This document shows positions 29,401-39,700 of a DNA stretch of 64,000 nt, piece after piece (position 1 is the stretch's first letter; each line of letters opens with the position of its first letter). The position numbers were made by a program, and so were the translations under genes. Where the stretch lies: the NCBI RefSeq assembly GCF_964340395.1, contig NC_135565.1, positions 8,564,242 through 8,628,241 of the forward strand, written 5' to 3'. Source of the DNA: Glandiceps talaboti. Lineage: Eukaryota > Hemichordata > Enteropneusta > Spengelidae. Under the pieces are notes generated by a model. The model was not told where the DNA came from. It ran no database searches and saw only the letters and a program-made list of their open reading frames with translations.

Positions 29401-32400
29401 TGGAGAATCTGGCAAACCAACCCAAACTGAATGCATCCAATTACTGGTAAAGGACTACCTTTTATTTTGCATTTCTCAATACAGAATGATTTACCAGACG
29501 TGTGTCTCTCAGACTTCAACACTGGGCTTGCATTGAGTCGATATAGGTCTACATGTATAGTGCACTTTGTCTCATTGCACATGGTTCTATATTATGTAAA
29601 GCACCATACAACATGCAAGTAAACCGTCAGAAATGTCTTCAGGCACCCTCAAAACCATGTAGATTTCAACTATAAAGATTGAATAAACATTCATAATTGT
29701 ATTATCTTCAACAGCTGAATGATAAAATTTCCTTGACTCATCGCAATTGTAAAGAATTGCTGGCTATCCATTGCTGTGCTATGCAAGGAAGGGTAGATGC
29801 CCTGGAACTTATACTCAAGAACGATACTGAGGGACAAGTTGTGACAGCATTAGAGAAAGAGGATCCTAAGTCACCACCAAGTCTTCCTCATCTAGCAGTA
29901 GCTAATGATTTCTTAGACTGTGCCCAGTGGTTAGTGGATCATGGATTTGACTTCAAACATGCAGAGCAAGATATCCTTGTACATCGTATACTAACAGAAC
30001 AAATTAAAAGGTAAGGAGTACTGTGTTTTTTGGAGTGTCTTTTCAGACTTGAAGGGGCTGCAAACACTGAGGGCGCTGGTGCCATGCTAATACCACGGAT
30101 ACACTGATAGTGTTGGTGCTATGTGACTTTTAACATTACATTGTACAATGACGTCAAAGGAACTGGTACCATGCAAGTGTATATACATGTACTACACAGA
30201 CACAGAAAAACAAACATAAATGAAAAATGGTAAAATAAACTTAATAGAAATGGCTGCCAGTGAAAGGTACATGTAATGTGGACAAACATTGTCAAGGTCT
30301 ACTATTGTCCTATCAACATCAAAAACATAACTGAAAATTAGTGATCTATTATTAGTGAATTTAACATAAAACATAAAAGCACAGACGATTGTACTTGCAC
30401 CAATGACAGAAACAGCTCAAGTTATGATTGATACCTCCCAATACCAGTGTTATTGTATAGTCATATCATAATACAGTGTACACATGTAGATATGTACAGA
30501 ATGGTTTGATTTTAAGAAGGCTGAAACATTCCTTCAGGTAAAGGAACAATTATTGAAGTGTCTACTCAATATGATTTCACTTCTTAGCAAGAAGAGAGTG
30601 GATGTGATGAGATTTCTCCTAGATAATGGCGCTGATATGAACCAGAGGTACACTGGAGGAAATACGTAAGTATAAACATACCATAAGTAGAATATATATG
30701 TAGTAGATATATTTTGCCAGAAAGCATTATACATGTACATTTCATTCAAATAGCGGAGTTGAAAGACATGAGAATGAAAAAAATGTAGCGAACTATTCAG
30801 GCCATCAAAGCACAATAGATATTCCATTTGAGCTCAATTACTCTCAAAGTTAATGCTATCCACGGTCTACACATCTGTCTAGAAATCCAAGTAAATTATC
30901 GTACCAAATGTCTTTATTTTTATTGCATAACTGATTTTGGCTTGCAAAACTGTTGATACATGAACACAACTAGTGCCCATACAGGCAAATTGAGGGTCAC
31001 TATGGGTCAATAGTCCAAACCACATGAAGCCAATGACTGAAGGCTATATTGGGTTGTCAGTGGCCGAACAGTTAGCTCGTACACCTCTTACCTCTGCAGC
31101 CTGGGTTTGAACCCGCCAGGTGTTGACTGGGTTTGATTAAATTTACCATGCTGTAAGTAAGAAGAGTGTCGTTCAATCTGAATCTACCATACAATGCAGG
31201 TTTTCCAGGAGTACTTCCATTTCCTCCTGCACTAACACTGAACCAAAGAAGCCTATAAATGGGACTTGCTCCCATTGGTTATCCGAAAAAATGAAATAGA
31301 TAAAAATGTTTAAAAAATGAAAATGAAAACAATGTGTTATATAATGATAACATACTATGTCATCTTACAGAGCATTACACTATGCAGCAGGGATGACTGG
31401 CCCCACAGATATTCTAGAGACTCTCTTATCTTATGGAGCTGATGTAGATTCTCTGAATGAAGACCAATGTACACCGTTATTCTTTGCCATGCAGTCTAAT
31501 AATCTGTATTCAGCTAGTATACTGATTGACCAAGGTAAATTGAACAGACATTTTCATACTTTTCTCAGAACTTATTTCAATATCTTTAGTATATGAATTA
31601 TGTCTGATCTACACAAATGTGTTAATCTGCAACATTGATATGCAAACTTCATATTAAAGTATATGTCTTTCCCAGATATTATCTCAGTAATAATAATAAT
31701 AGTATTAGTAATAATATTTATCTCGAAAAAACACCTTCCGTGTAAAAAGACATCTCAAGGTGCTATACAACACAATCATGAAACATAATTTTATGTAAAA
31801 AAAAAAAAAAAAAAAAAAAAAGTACAGTGAAAATCAATTAAATCAGAACCCAAAAACATTTGGGAAAAAATTAATAGTACAATTTAAGAATGCTAAAATC
31901 AATTACTGAAAAGGTCAGGGGTCATGTTACAATACAAGTAGCTGCTTTGATTAATATGAACTTTCTAAAAATGAAGAGTTTTTAGACCAGACTTCTAAAT
32001 TTAAAAGGTCAGTTGTGATATTTGGACATACCTATCGATATCTGAGTGAAACTGTCGTACAAATATATACACTCATGAAACAATTTATTCTCAAATGGCA
32101 AGAAATGTGAAATTAGTATATTACAAGTAATATGATTTTCTTGGACACATCTCGATATCCAAAGTACGGAATATGGAAATATCAAATGAAGAAGATATTA
32201 AACAAGTTATTGGATGGTATATGGATTGTTGTAAAGAGTATTAAACTGACATAACTTGGTGATAATAACGATACTGAAATACTGTATGATAAATAACTTA
32301 TAGGTATTACATACTATTAGGTAAATTCATTTACCATGTTCAAACCGTTGGCCCAGATGACTAAATTCATTAGTTTTCTTTCCTATTTCAGCCATGGTCT

Positions 32401-33609
32401 GTACAATTGCCTAATATTTGTTATTTTGAAATTCACTTTCAGGTGCCAATGTGAGACATAAGAATATCCAAGGTTTAACATCGTTTGACTGTATTCTAGA
32501 TTTTGATGAATGGATAGAGTGTCCATACTTCAGTGATGAAATGAAAGCCAGACTCAAAGGTATGGGCAATAACAACATACTTGTATGTCATATTTCCATT
32601 GATATTTGTATGTATGTATGTATGTATGTATGTATGTTTGTTGTATGTTGTATGTATGTATGTATGTATGTATGTATGTTGTATGTATGTATATAGATCA
32701 AATGAATGTCACTGAAAGAACATTATTGATATGACTTGCCTAAAGATTAGTGGAACCATTACTCAAAGAGAATAACAAATGAAACAAAATTGAAAAAAAG
32801 AGAGCAAAATTAGGGTTAGTGTGGAAACTTTCGTGTTAAGGAAGTCATGGTTATAACCACATGCACACTGTATTATAGAGTCACATTTCATAGGAACATG
32901 GTTGTATTTCATTCTTTTTAAAACGTAGCTGCAGTTTTTGTTGCAGTTTACAATTTGTTACTCAAGCTTCATATGAAACTTCGTAACTTACTACATTGTA
33001 GTTGACTGATTATACAATGTAGTTACAAGTTTTTTATGAAATGTTCTATCTTTAAAAGTCAAGTACATGTATGTACATTTAAAGGCAGTTTCTTCCCACA
33101 TGCAGTTCAGTCACTGTCGTGATAATTGTTTAATCAACTATTGTATAATTTTAACAGTCTTCATAGTTGTTTTACATCACTAGTTTTAATGTTTGTCTTG
33201 TGTAAAGTAAATTGTTTGTTTTAAGCGACGTAGCAATATTTTCATGGAGCACTTTTAAAATAATGCATAATGGCGATAAAATATATTATTATTAATTTTC
33301 TGTCTTGCAGCCTACAGTTTGAAACATGCCAGAGATCTCGTCCGTGCAATTACGAAGAAAGTGAAAGGTTCACAACACAGTAAATTCAACCTTAATCTAC
33401 AACAACAGCAGATCCAATCAACGCACTCCATGCTAAGCAGTCCACGCCCTCAGACACTTGCCCTTACCCAATCACATAGTTCGTTACAAAGTCCAACCAG
33501 AATGTTCGTACCAATGAGTCCATCCTTGTCACATATTCCATCACTTGGTCCAAGTAGGAGCTCTAACTTATTACCCCCTCTCAGGTCGTCAGGATTCTTG
33601 ACCTATTAG
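10459..33609 (+). CDS. calponin-homology-like / ankyrin-repeat protein
   Basis: Exons: 10459-10588, 12145-12247, 13072-13135, 13909-14019, 14609-14722, 15279-15416, 16035-16244, 16763-16852, 17545-17671, 17858-17937, 18219-18277, 18660-18841, 19599-19675, 20088-20137, 20772-20967, 21677-21787, 24311-24410, 28308-28428, 28754-28907, 29327-29446, 29715-30010, 30588-30665, 31371-31534, 32443-32559, 33311-33609. All are GT-AG and in frame, giving 1,096 residues (1,104 with the 23681-23704 microexon). An in-frame TAG at 10432 supports the start. Residues 1-135 look calponin-homology-like (INGFTAWVNLRL, DLLKGTNMKMLIESLTG); a second such region spans about 205-325. A Pro/Lys linker (about 137-185) separates them. 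A middle region (about 400-520) resembles nothing I know. Ankyrin repeats cover about 520-980 (GNTALHWGARNGHY, LLDNGAHINAEDSEGNTSLH, TALHYAAG). The tail is Ser/Gln/Pro-rich. It could be a cytoskeletal or ciliary scaffold; I cannot name an orthologue. Confidence 0.85.
10830..11112 (+). mobile_element. 5'-truncated LINE fragment (CR1/L2-like 3' end)
   Basis: The reading frame ending at 11025 carries PLDIRESPNLETFKRKLKTH, the usual C-terminal motif of non-LTR reverse-transcriptase ORFs. The 3' tail GGCGCTATATAAA is followed by an (ATTG)n repeat, as in CR1/L2-type elements that end in short tandem repeats rather than poly(A). It is a dead fragment in the first coding intron of the CH/ankyrin gene. 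Confidence 0.75.
13485..13690 (+). repeat. degenerate SINE-like repeat
   Basis: GAAGAGTG...GTGCAGGTTTTCC here matches by eye the body of the repeat at 31050-31300 (GAAGAGTGTCG...ATGCAGGTTTTCC). The tRNA-like head is poorly preserved. It lies in the intron before exon 4 of the CH/ankyrin gene. Confidence 0.5.
14193..14470. repeat. compound GTCT / TATC / TGTA microsatellite
   Basis: A (GTCT)n run (about 14190-14211) is followed by several (TATC)n blocks (about 14250-14283, 14321-14355, 14375-14446) separated by TGTA repeats. The Tyr-Leu-Ser-Ile frames it opens are artefacts of the repeat. It lies in intron 4 of the CH/ankyrin gene. Confidence 0.92.
15521..15830. repeat. diverged tandem repeat, about 80-92 bp period
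   Basis: GGTAACC-type starts recur at 15521 (as GATAACC), 15613, 15693 and 15782. Each is followed by AGCTA, TTGTTAA, TTTGAAGTTT, and then AACATA and GTCAGTAG. Four copies lie in intron 6 of the CH/ankyrin gene. Confidence 0.8.
16410..16700. repeat. diverged short tandem repeats
   Basis: Recurring modules of CACCAATCAT(G/A)ATTTGAAT, ACAAATGTACA(C/T)CATACA and GATTCC(A/T)GGCCCTG appear four to five times with indels in intron 7. There is no coding support. Confidence 0.6.
17130..17290 (-). repeat. interspersed repeat, inverted copy of 1660-1810
   Basis: The reverse complement carries TTTGAACAGAAAATATGGGT, ATACCCTG, ATCATGACAA and TACTCAAGCTATGAG, matching in order the words around 1714-1810. 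It is an old dispersed family of unknown type. Confidence 0.5.
18308..18390. repeat. CAGA / CA microsatellite
   Basis: (CAGA)n followed by (CA)n just downstream of the exon 11 donor of the CH/ankyrin gene. Confidence 0.85.
19039..19212. mobile_element. small hAT-like MITE
   Basis: Ends CAGGGCTCAAAATTGGCT and AGCTAAATTCGAGCCCCG are near-perfect terminal inverted repeats (CAGGGCTC versus CGGGGCTC). Flanks share AGTCT on both sides, a possible partial target duplication. The interior repeats TAGACTACCAAA. It lies in the intron between exons 12 and 13 of the CH/ankyrin gene. Confidence 0.6.
20472..20575. repeat. imperfect inverted repeat (hairpin)
   Basis: The stretch GTGACCTCC...AGAGTCATCTGACAT is matched downstream by ATGTCAGGTGACTC...GGGGTCAC in reverse complement. 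It could be a MITE remnant in intron 14 of the CH/ankyrin gene. Confidence 0.5.
23681..23704 (+). CDS. candidate 24-nt microexon of the CH/ankyrin gene
   Basis: A pyrimidine-rich stretch ending TTTTAG precedes 24 nt that are followed by GTAAAA. The segment is phase 0 at both ends, so it can be included or skipped without shifting frame between exons 21677-21787 and 24311-24410. It would insert YSHETVAQ before LLVEWGANVYMK. ETVAQLLVEWGAN fits the ankyrin helix pattern (E-I-V-K-L-L-L-E-x-G-A) very well. The join without it also reads as a somewhat irregular ankyrin helix, so alternative inclusion is possible. Confidence 0.55.
23744..23829. repeat. ATC trinucleotide microsatellite
   Basis: (CAT)n/(ATC)n with AAA interruptions, starting about 40 bp downstream of the candidate microexon donor. 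Confidence 0.9.
27140..27720 (-). mobile_element. LINE fragment (CR1/Jockey-type RT C-terminus)
   Basis: The reverse complement of about 27720-27560 reads FKALVSPHLDYASPVSSPH, then after a frameshift NRDIAFLEKVQRRFTRMIPQ. Around 27350-27420 it reads RLDIPKYFFSRHVVNIW. These are the usual last blocks of a CR1/Jockey-like reverse transcriptase (PHLEYASPVWSP, LEKVQRRATRMIP, RKYFFSQRVVDLWNSLP). Frame breaks and stops show that it is dead. The terminal part is repeated (27181-27280 resembles 27312-27400), so two overlapping insertions or a duplication are present. It sits in intron 17 of the CH/ankyrin gene. Confidence 0.8.
28529..28788 (+). repeat. tandemly duplicated exon 5' end
   Basis: The start of exon 28754-28907, with its acceptor (GAAAGGTGTATAAATGG), occurs as extra copies at about 28598 and 28679, and as a more decayed copy at about 28531. 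In the extra copies the match covers ATGGAAGTACACTGATACAC through CAGCAG and then switches to TGTGCATGTACTAACC instead of continuing the exon. The period is about 75-82 bp. Only the last copy continues as open ankyrin-coding sequence. Confidence 0.85.
31050..31310 (+). mobile_element. tRNA-derived SINE
   Basis: The head has a polymerase III B-box-like GGTTTGAACCC (31104-31114), with GTGGCCGAACAGTTAGCTCG upstream as the A-box region. It is followed by a non-tRNA body (GAAGAGTGTCG, GCAGGTTTTCC) and an A-rich tail. It lies in intron 22 of the CH/ankyrin gene. A decayed relative is at 13485-13690. Confidence 0.7.
31800..31821. repeat. poly(A) tract
   Basis: Run of more than 20 A after a block with ATAATAATAATAATAG and CTCAAGGTGCTATACAACAC, which looks like a decayed retroelement 3' end in intron 23. 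Confidence 0.6.
32606..32692. repeat. TGTA tetranucleotide microsatellite
   Basis: (TGTA)n/(TATG)n interrupted by GTTTGTTG, beginning about 50 bp after the donor of exon 32443-32559. Confidence 0.9.
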
Positions 33610-33920
33610 TTCAGAGGTCAGGGGTTACAAATATAGTGAACTTCTATGCATACACGAAGATACATGTATATTTTCCAAAATGTTCAACGAATGAGAAGTT
33701 TTTGAACAACTGCACCATTTTGGGCACAATATTTTTTTAATGTTCAGATCTCTATCATGAACTAAGTGGAATCAAACAACATTTCACCATTATTTGATTT
33801 GGTAGGCACTTTTTGATGTGTTTTTGATTCACTTTCTTTTATCATTGAATGCCAAGAATGATTTTGTATAACAGTTTGTTCAAGAAAATATTTCTAGATA
33901 TTACTCTTGACTAGTAATTG

Positions 33921-34225
33921 AGCCTTTGGTTTACTAAGATAGACACAGACTAAAACCATTGTTACAACATGTTGGTACAACAGTGGTAAGCTATTGAATG
34001 GATGTTGGTTTAATTATAGTCTCAGTACAGAAGTGTCGCAGAGTTTTATTGAGAGTTCCATAAACTTGCAGTGTACTGTTTTACTACTTCCAATGTTTTA
34101 TACTATCTTGATCACAGGGGTGGTTAGAATTGCACAACAGAGGAACCGCTATCACCGACTTGTGTAATCTACCATATTGAAGAACAATACATTTAATTTG
34201 CATCTATCTTAGTAAACCAAAGGCT
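33921..34225. mobile_element. foldback/MITE-like element in 3' UTR
   Basis: Terminal 22-bp perfect inverted repeats at 33921-33942 (AGCCTTTGGTTTACTAAGAT and two more bases) and 34204-34225. About 260 bp of unrelated sequence lies between them. No open frame and no clear target duplication. Confidence 0.65.
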
Positions 34226-34641
34226 TGGTTACCAGAGTTGAACATGTTGTACCACACACAGAAAATGTAGGATTTATACCCTTGTCATTTATGCAATGAC
34301 TACATGCAACCATGTCAGTTTGGTTGGAATTTAGTGATTATGGAATGCTTCCAAATGCATTTATATACTGTATGATCAAGATTGCCAAAATATAAACCTG
34401 TACAATGTCGTCAAATGTTAACAGGTCCAGGTTTACATGCCGTCCAAATAGAAGTCAAAAACCTGATTTTTATGACATAATATTTATTTTTATCAAATCA
34501 ATTTATTGAGAGAAATTTACAATATCAGTGTACATGATCAGAATAGGTATTTAAGTGTATCTAGTTTATATTTAAGTGAAGAGAGTCACCATTAATATGG
34601 AAAAAGCATTCAGTATTTCTACAATATAGTTACAAATCTTT

Positions 34642-34930
34642 AGTGGGGTCATAATGGGCGAATGGTTACAATGGTTAGTTGGGAATCTGCAGGTTGCAGG
34701 TTCGAGCCCCATTGCTGCCATTTTTTCTGAGTGGCTGTTCAGTCTTTGGGCAAGATTTAAACCATGACTGTGCCTCAGTCCACCTAACTGTATAATTAAT
34801 CCTATGCGCTTATAAAGGCTGCAATGGAATTTGCTCCCCAGGGAGTTGAGGAAGTAAAAAGGGCTGTTGTGCCACTATAGATCCATGCTAATAATCGTAA
34901 AGTGCTTTAAGCATTGCTATTATTATAAAG
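34642..34930 (+). mobile_element. tRNA-derived SINE
   Basis: The B-box GGTTCGAGCCC is at 34699-34709, with a plausible A-box region upstream (GCGAATGGTTACAATGG), followed by an unrelated body. The body ends in AAAGTGCTTTAAGC and a short ATT repeat. The head folds like a tRNA only partly, and no CCA-ready acceptor stem is visible, so it is not a functional tRNA gene. The 3' part is shared with 8150-8290. Confidence 0.75.
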
Positions 34931-35360
34931 TGGATTATCCATATTAATGAGTTCACTTAAAAGTATTACCAGTCTCTCTTTAATGCATTTCCTATCCTAT
35001 AGTTTTACAAAACATTTCAATGGAAATATCAAGTGATAAGTATTATTTGTTTTCTGATTATGAAGCCATCATTTCTTTGCCAAATTACAATTTTACAAAC
35101 TCTGGTACACCTTTCAAGGTGATATTATGAGATGTGTATATCCAGTAACAAAACCAGTCAATTGTAAGCAAACGTTTATAGAAAATTCTTACCTGTATAT
35201 AGTTGATATGTACATGGCATTGTTGATATTAGTGTATGTACCTGTGAATCTATATTGTAGTTTTTTACTACTTTTCTAAATAATCAAGTTTGACGTTTAA
35301 TTTGTAAATATCATATAATGTTGCCTTAAGTATTCCCAATACAATAAAGTCATTTACACA

Positions 35361-36765
35361 AATATTCTATGAATGTGTTAATTTGGACTGGATTTGATTC
35401 TTGTATATTATGTTGATTTAGAGATTTAGTAAAAACCTTGTGGATGTCAAAATTGTTATTTTTAGAATAGGAATGCGTTGACAAAAATTGGATCCACGTT
35501 AATCCAATGAAAACAAATGGGTGACTGAATATGAACATAAAAGCAATGGAACTATTAGAGAGGAGCTGTACAATACTTAGTTGTTAAAGCTCAGACTGAG
35601 GTTAAAGGTCAACAGTTGATTTTGATAAGAAATTGTTAGTCTTCTTGCACCTTCACGCGTCTGTTTTCTTTCCCTGTGATGTCTACATATTTCATTAAAC
35701 AGCAGGGGTATTCTGACCGACATTATTTGTTTTTGAGTGAAAGCTCTATTTTTCTTCTTGCCCAAACATGCATGAAGGAAAGAGATGGACTGGGTATAAT
35801 ATTGCTAATGAATCTATAGTGTTATTTAGGCCTTGTCCGTTTAAGGTTTACATCCAAATTTACATATGATTTCGTTGTTGACTGTCAGTATAATCATTAG
35901 TCTATCAGCTAGCCCTCGGATGTTCTTCCGATAAAATACGACATACAGCCGAACAACGCTATCGAGGATGGACAAGCCCTCACATGCGAACTTTGTTCGC
36001 TTATAGTTATAGCATCGAAAGAAAGCCCGAACGTCTAGCAGCAAGACTATATAATCATAGACAGTGGAGCGGACTGTCTCCACTATGGTATAATTGCTGA
36101 GGTGAAAATACATTGAGAACATAGACACGCCACTGTCTATGATGAAACCCCCAAAAATAGCCATTCACAATACCGGAATGTCAGTTTTAAAAGGAAGGCA
36201 TTTACATATCCCGAGTTGTCTAATTGTAAAATCAATGTACAATATATATCTGCTACCAAAGTGTGAACATTCTTATAACATTACACGTGTGTGTGTGTGT
36301 GTGTGTGTAATCATCATCATACACAGAAAACACAACTATGTAAACGTTAATTAAACATCGTATCTGCATCCCAAAGACATATCCTAAATTTTTATTTTTA
36401 CTTTGTATTTTAAAACACCAACCCATTCTGAGTGAAAATCGAGAAAAATAATCTGGGTTCTTTAGACATATGAAAGGTCACAATTTATCCAAATAAATAG
36501 CCATTTTAGAATCAGATATGGCTGGCAAATACTGTATCAAAGTATAGACAATGGGGAGGAAAAATGAAAACAAGACATGAAACTCCAAACTTGTTCATAT
36601 TATTTCAAAAAGACCAGAAGCAATAGTTTATGTGACAAGAGTTTGCAGAGAATTGAATGACTGTGGTTTTAAAGAAATTAAAACCATGAGTTGTAATCTT
36701 TCTTTACTAATTATATGAGATATTGATTTTGAATAGATTCCTGTACTGTATTTTTATACCCATAA
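35361..36765. other. intergenic / convergent 3' region
   Basis: The space between the 3' ends of the converging CH/ankyrin (plus) and EEP (minus) genes. Short frames here show no splice or family support. A GT microsatellite lies at about 36288-36308. TTTATT at about 36392 reads AATAAA on the minus strand and may be the poly(A) signal of the EEP gene, about 370 bp beyond its stop. A run of short complementary words around 36050-36140 (AGACAGTGGAG and CCACTGTCT) could fold. Confidence 0.5.
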
Positions 36766-39700
36766 TTATAGAAAACTTAATTTAGCTCTCAGTAAAAAGT
36801 GATCAGATGGAAATACAGGGTTAGGGCAATATTTCAAAGATTGTGCCACTTCATCCGAGACAACATCTAACACGCCCTGACAATACAGTGTGTTTGAATC
36901 GTAACATATGTAATCCAAAGCACCAATAAATTGTGTGTCTTCACAGAAACAACTATTTGGCTCATGTCCCTGAAAAAAATGAAAGAAAATTTATTTTTAG
37001 CACAACTGAATCATGACCTTAGCAACAAGCAAATGTCAGTATATTTGCTATAGATAACAAGATTGTTGGATGGGAAAGCGAGTAAACATTCAAAAAATGT
37101 ATATGCAAATTGCCTAGCAATAAGACCACATCAACAGTCAAATGACGACATACATTGCCAAATCATGGCATGACTCTCCTGTACTCAAATTTCATTGAAA
37201 TGCCTTTAATTGCTGGAGTCACAGTGGGATGACACTCCCTTTAACAGCGAAGGGAATCAATATCGCCACAATCTTCAGAATAACAGTTTGCTGCTTATTA
37301 CTGTATAACTAACCCACTCACCAAGATTTCCTTGTAACTGCTTTTGAAGTTATCCACTGAATGGCCAAAACACTTTGGCACAATATCAACCAAGCTGATC
37401 TCCTACAAGTAAGAACACACAACACCAGATTTAAACGGTATGTCTTCCGTAAGGAATTTCATGATTTATGCAAAAAATTTAGTTCTTTATCTGTGATTCG
37501 TCAAGTCCCAATGAAAGTTAGTTGTCAAAAATGTGGTTGAAACGCCACCTATTCTCAGCACAGGAAAGCTTGCCATCCTCAACTTCACTCAGCTTTCGTG
37601 ATCCCCTACATACCCTGGATATGGCATGTGTGTCTTGAACTTCCTTCTGTCCCACCACGAGTTTACACATTCCTTTAATCACTACGGGAAAATTGTCAAG
37701 ATTTTGTTGAGTGGCACGCCCTCACTGTACACTAATTATATAGAGGTCAATGTATAGGTCACCATTATTGATACATTGCTGCGAAATTTTCTTCGTAGGC
37801 TAGTCGAGGCTTGGTATATTTTCCATATTTTGACCACACACATTTGGGTATAAATTATATATTATTACACTTGATAAATATGTGAGAGTGTATTCATATC
37901 CTGAGATACAGAGCTAGATAAATGATAATGTACAAGCCTTGTAACAAACAGCGGTAGTTTGTTATCGAGAGAAATCCGAAAAGAACACGGTAAAAAGGAG
38001 ACGGTTCGAGGTCACTTCCTGAACTTCTAATCGAAAGTCTTTCTCAGTGTACAGCTATGTAGAGCACGAGTATAAAGTTGGTATCAGATTCAGATTCAGG
38101 TAGCGTCATATTGAGCGTCAGATAGCCTCAGATCCGAATACACCCGACGGCAGTGAAGCAGAATCCTTCCCTGTAGTCTCAACTGTATTATTTCAGGTTT
38201 GAGTCCGTCGGGTGTCTTCGGATCTGAGGCCATCTGACGCTCAATATAACGTTCATAAGATAACGCTACCAGAATCTGAATCTGACGCCAACTTTATACT
38301 CATTTGATCGATTAATTACTCAAATTGGTCATTAACCCTTTGCTTCCTGTATAGGTGGCCCTATATAGGACCCCCTAGGGCCTGAATAAATTTTAGAGAC
38401 TTACTTGTCAAGACATTATAACTTTCATATGCTTAGGACTTTGTTTCTATGACAACTGACCCAACTTAAATGTGGTTTATGTAAAGTTAACATGTTACAG
38501 TGTATCAAAGTGTATTGTTATGCAAATTAGCACATTGTTATGCAAATGATATTATTGATTATTCTTCTTACTCACTGCTTTTTTAAAATAAAATCCATCC
38601 AAAACTATGAATAAAGTTTATTTTACTCACCCCTACTCTGTTTTTTCCCTGCAATTACCCTACTCTACAGTTTCCTCCTTTTCCTAGCTAAATCTCTACC
38701 TGCACACTCCGGATCATTGTACTGGTAATCAGTCATATAATGATATCGTTGGAAGCAGGGTACTGGGCACATTCTAACTTTACATGATCCACAAATGTAC
38801 TTAGTATCTTTCCTGTGCATATGTATATGACATTTTGATTTTGTTTCTGTTAAGACTGGTGCATGCTGCAAATTTCTGTCGAATCTAATGTCATCACTTT
38901 GGGTTGTGGGTTTTCTCCCTGGCTTTTTCACATACGAACGACCTGCAATCAGTTCCTCAATCAGCTTACCACGAAACTTACGTTGAGTACATCTTGCTTG
39001 TGGGTTTGCTTTCTTGTAAAGAAGGAATGCATTAACTACACATACTTCAAGTAGATACCAGAATATTTGTAAGTACCAGGTAAGTCCCTTCATGTGACGT
39101 TTATAAGTTGAAAGGCGCTGGTCGGCCAAATCAACGCCCCCCATGTACTTATTGTATCTTTCTACAACTAGTGGTCGATCTACCTGCTGCTGCTCCCATC
39201 TACCATTGACCTTAACTGCCCTTAGTACAGTATCACTCTCTGCAGTGACTGGTAATGTGGTAAGGGCATTCACTATTCTAGAGTCCTTCCAAGCAATAGC
39301 TTTCTGTCTTCCCTTCTGCCAACAAATAAATTGCCCACGTGCAAGATTTTTTACCACTGGACTTTTCGGTTTCATTTCAACTGGCAGGCCCTTCCTGTTT
39401 GGTCGAACTGTCCCACAAGCTAAAATCTTCTTATCCTTCAATTTATTGAATAAGACAGGGGATGTGTAGTAGTTGTCACAATATAATTCATAACCTTTAT
39501 TATGAAATGGAGTAGTTAGTGTCAAGACTACATTATCAGTTACTGACGTTTCAGGAGGCACTTGCACTTGTGATTCACGACCTTGATACACCTTCAAATT
39601 CAGGACATAGCCAGAGGTAGATTCAGCCAGGTTGAACACCTTGATCCCCCATTTATTGGGTTTGTTCTTTATATACTGTTTAATTCCTAACCTTCCTTTA

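Larger units (their letters stand above)
33610..35360 (+). other. probable 3' UTR of the CH/ankyrin gene
   Basis: No exon follows the stop at 33607-33609. The first well-placed polyadenylation signal that I see is AATAAA at 35343-35348 (context CAATACAATAAAGTC), giving a UTR of about 1.75 kb. It includes a foldback element and a tRNA-derived SINE. An earlier cryptic poly(A) site cannot be excluded. Confidence 0.5.

Noticed and set aside
34642-34715. tRNA gene
   Set aside because: The B-box is good, but the acceptor stem does not close and the unit continues into a repeat body shared with another copy, so it is a SINE head.
39143-39469. Plus-strand open frames over the piggyBac element (also 38863-39054 and 40103-40330)
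   Set aside because: Shadow frames of the intact minus-strand transposase.
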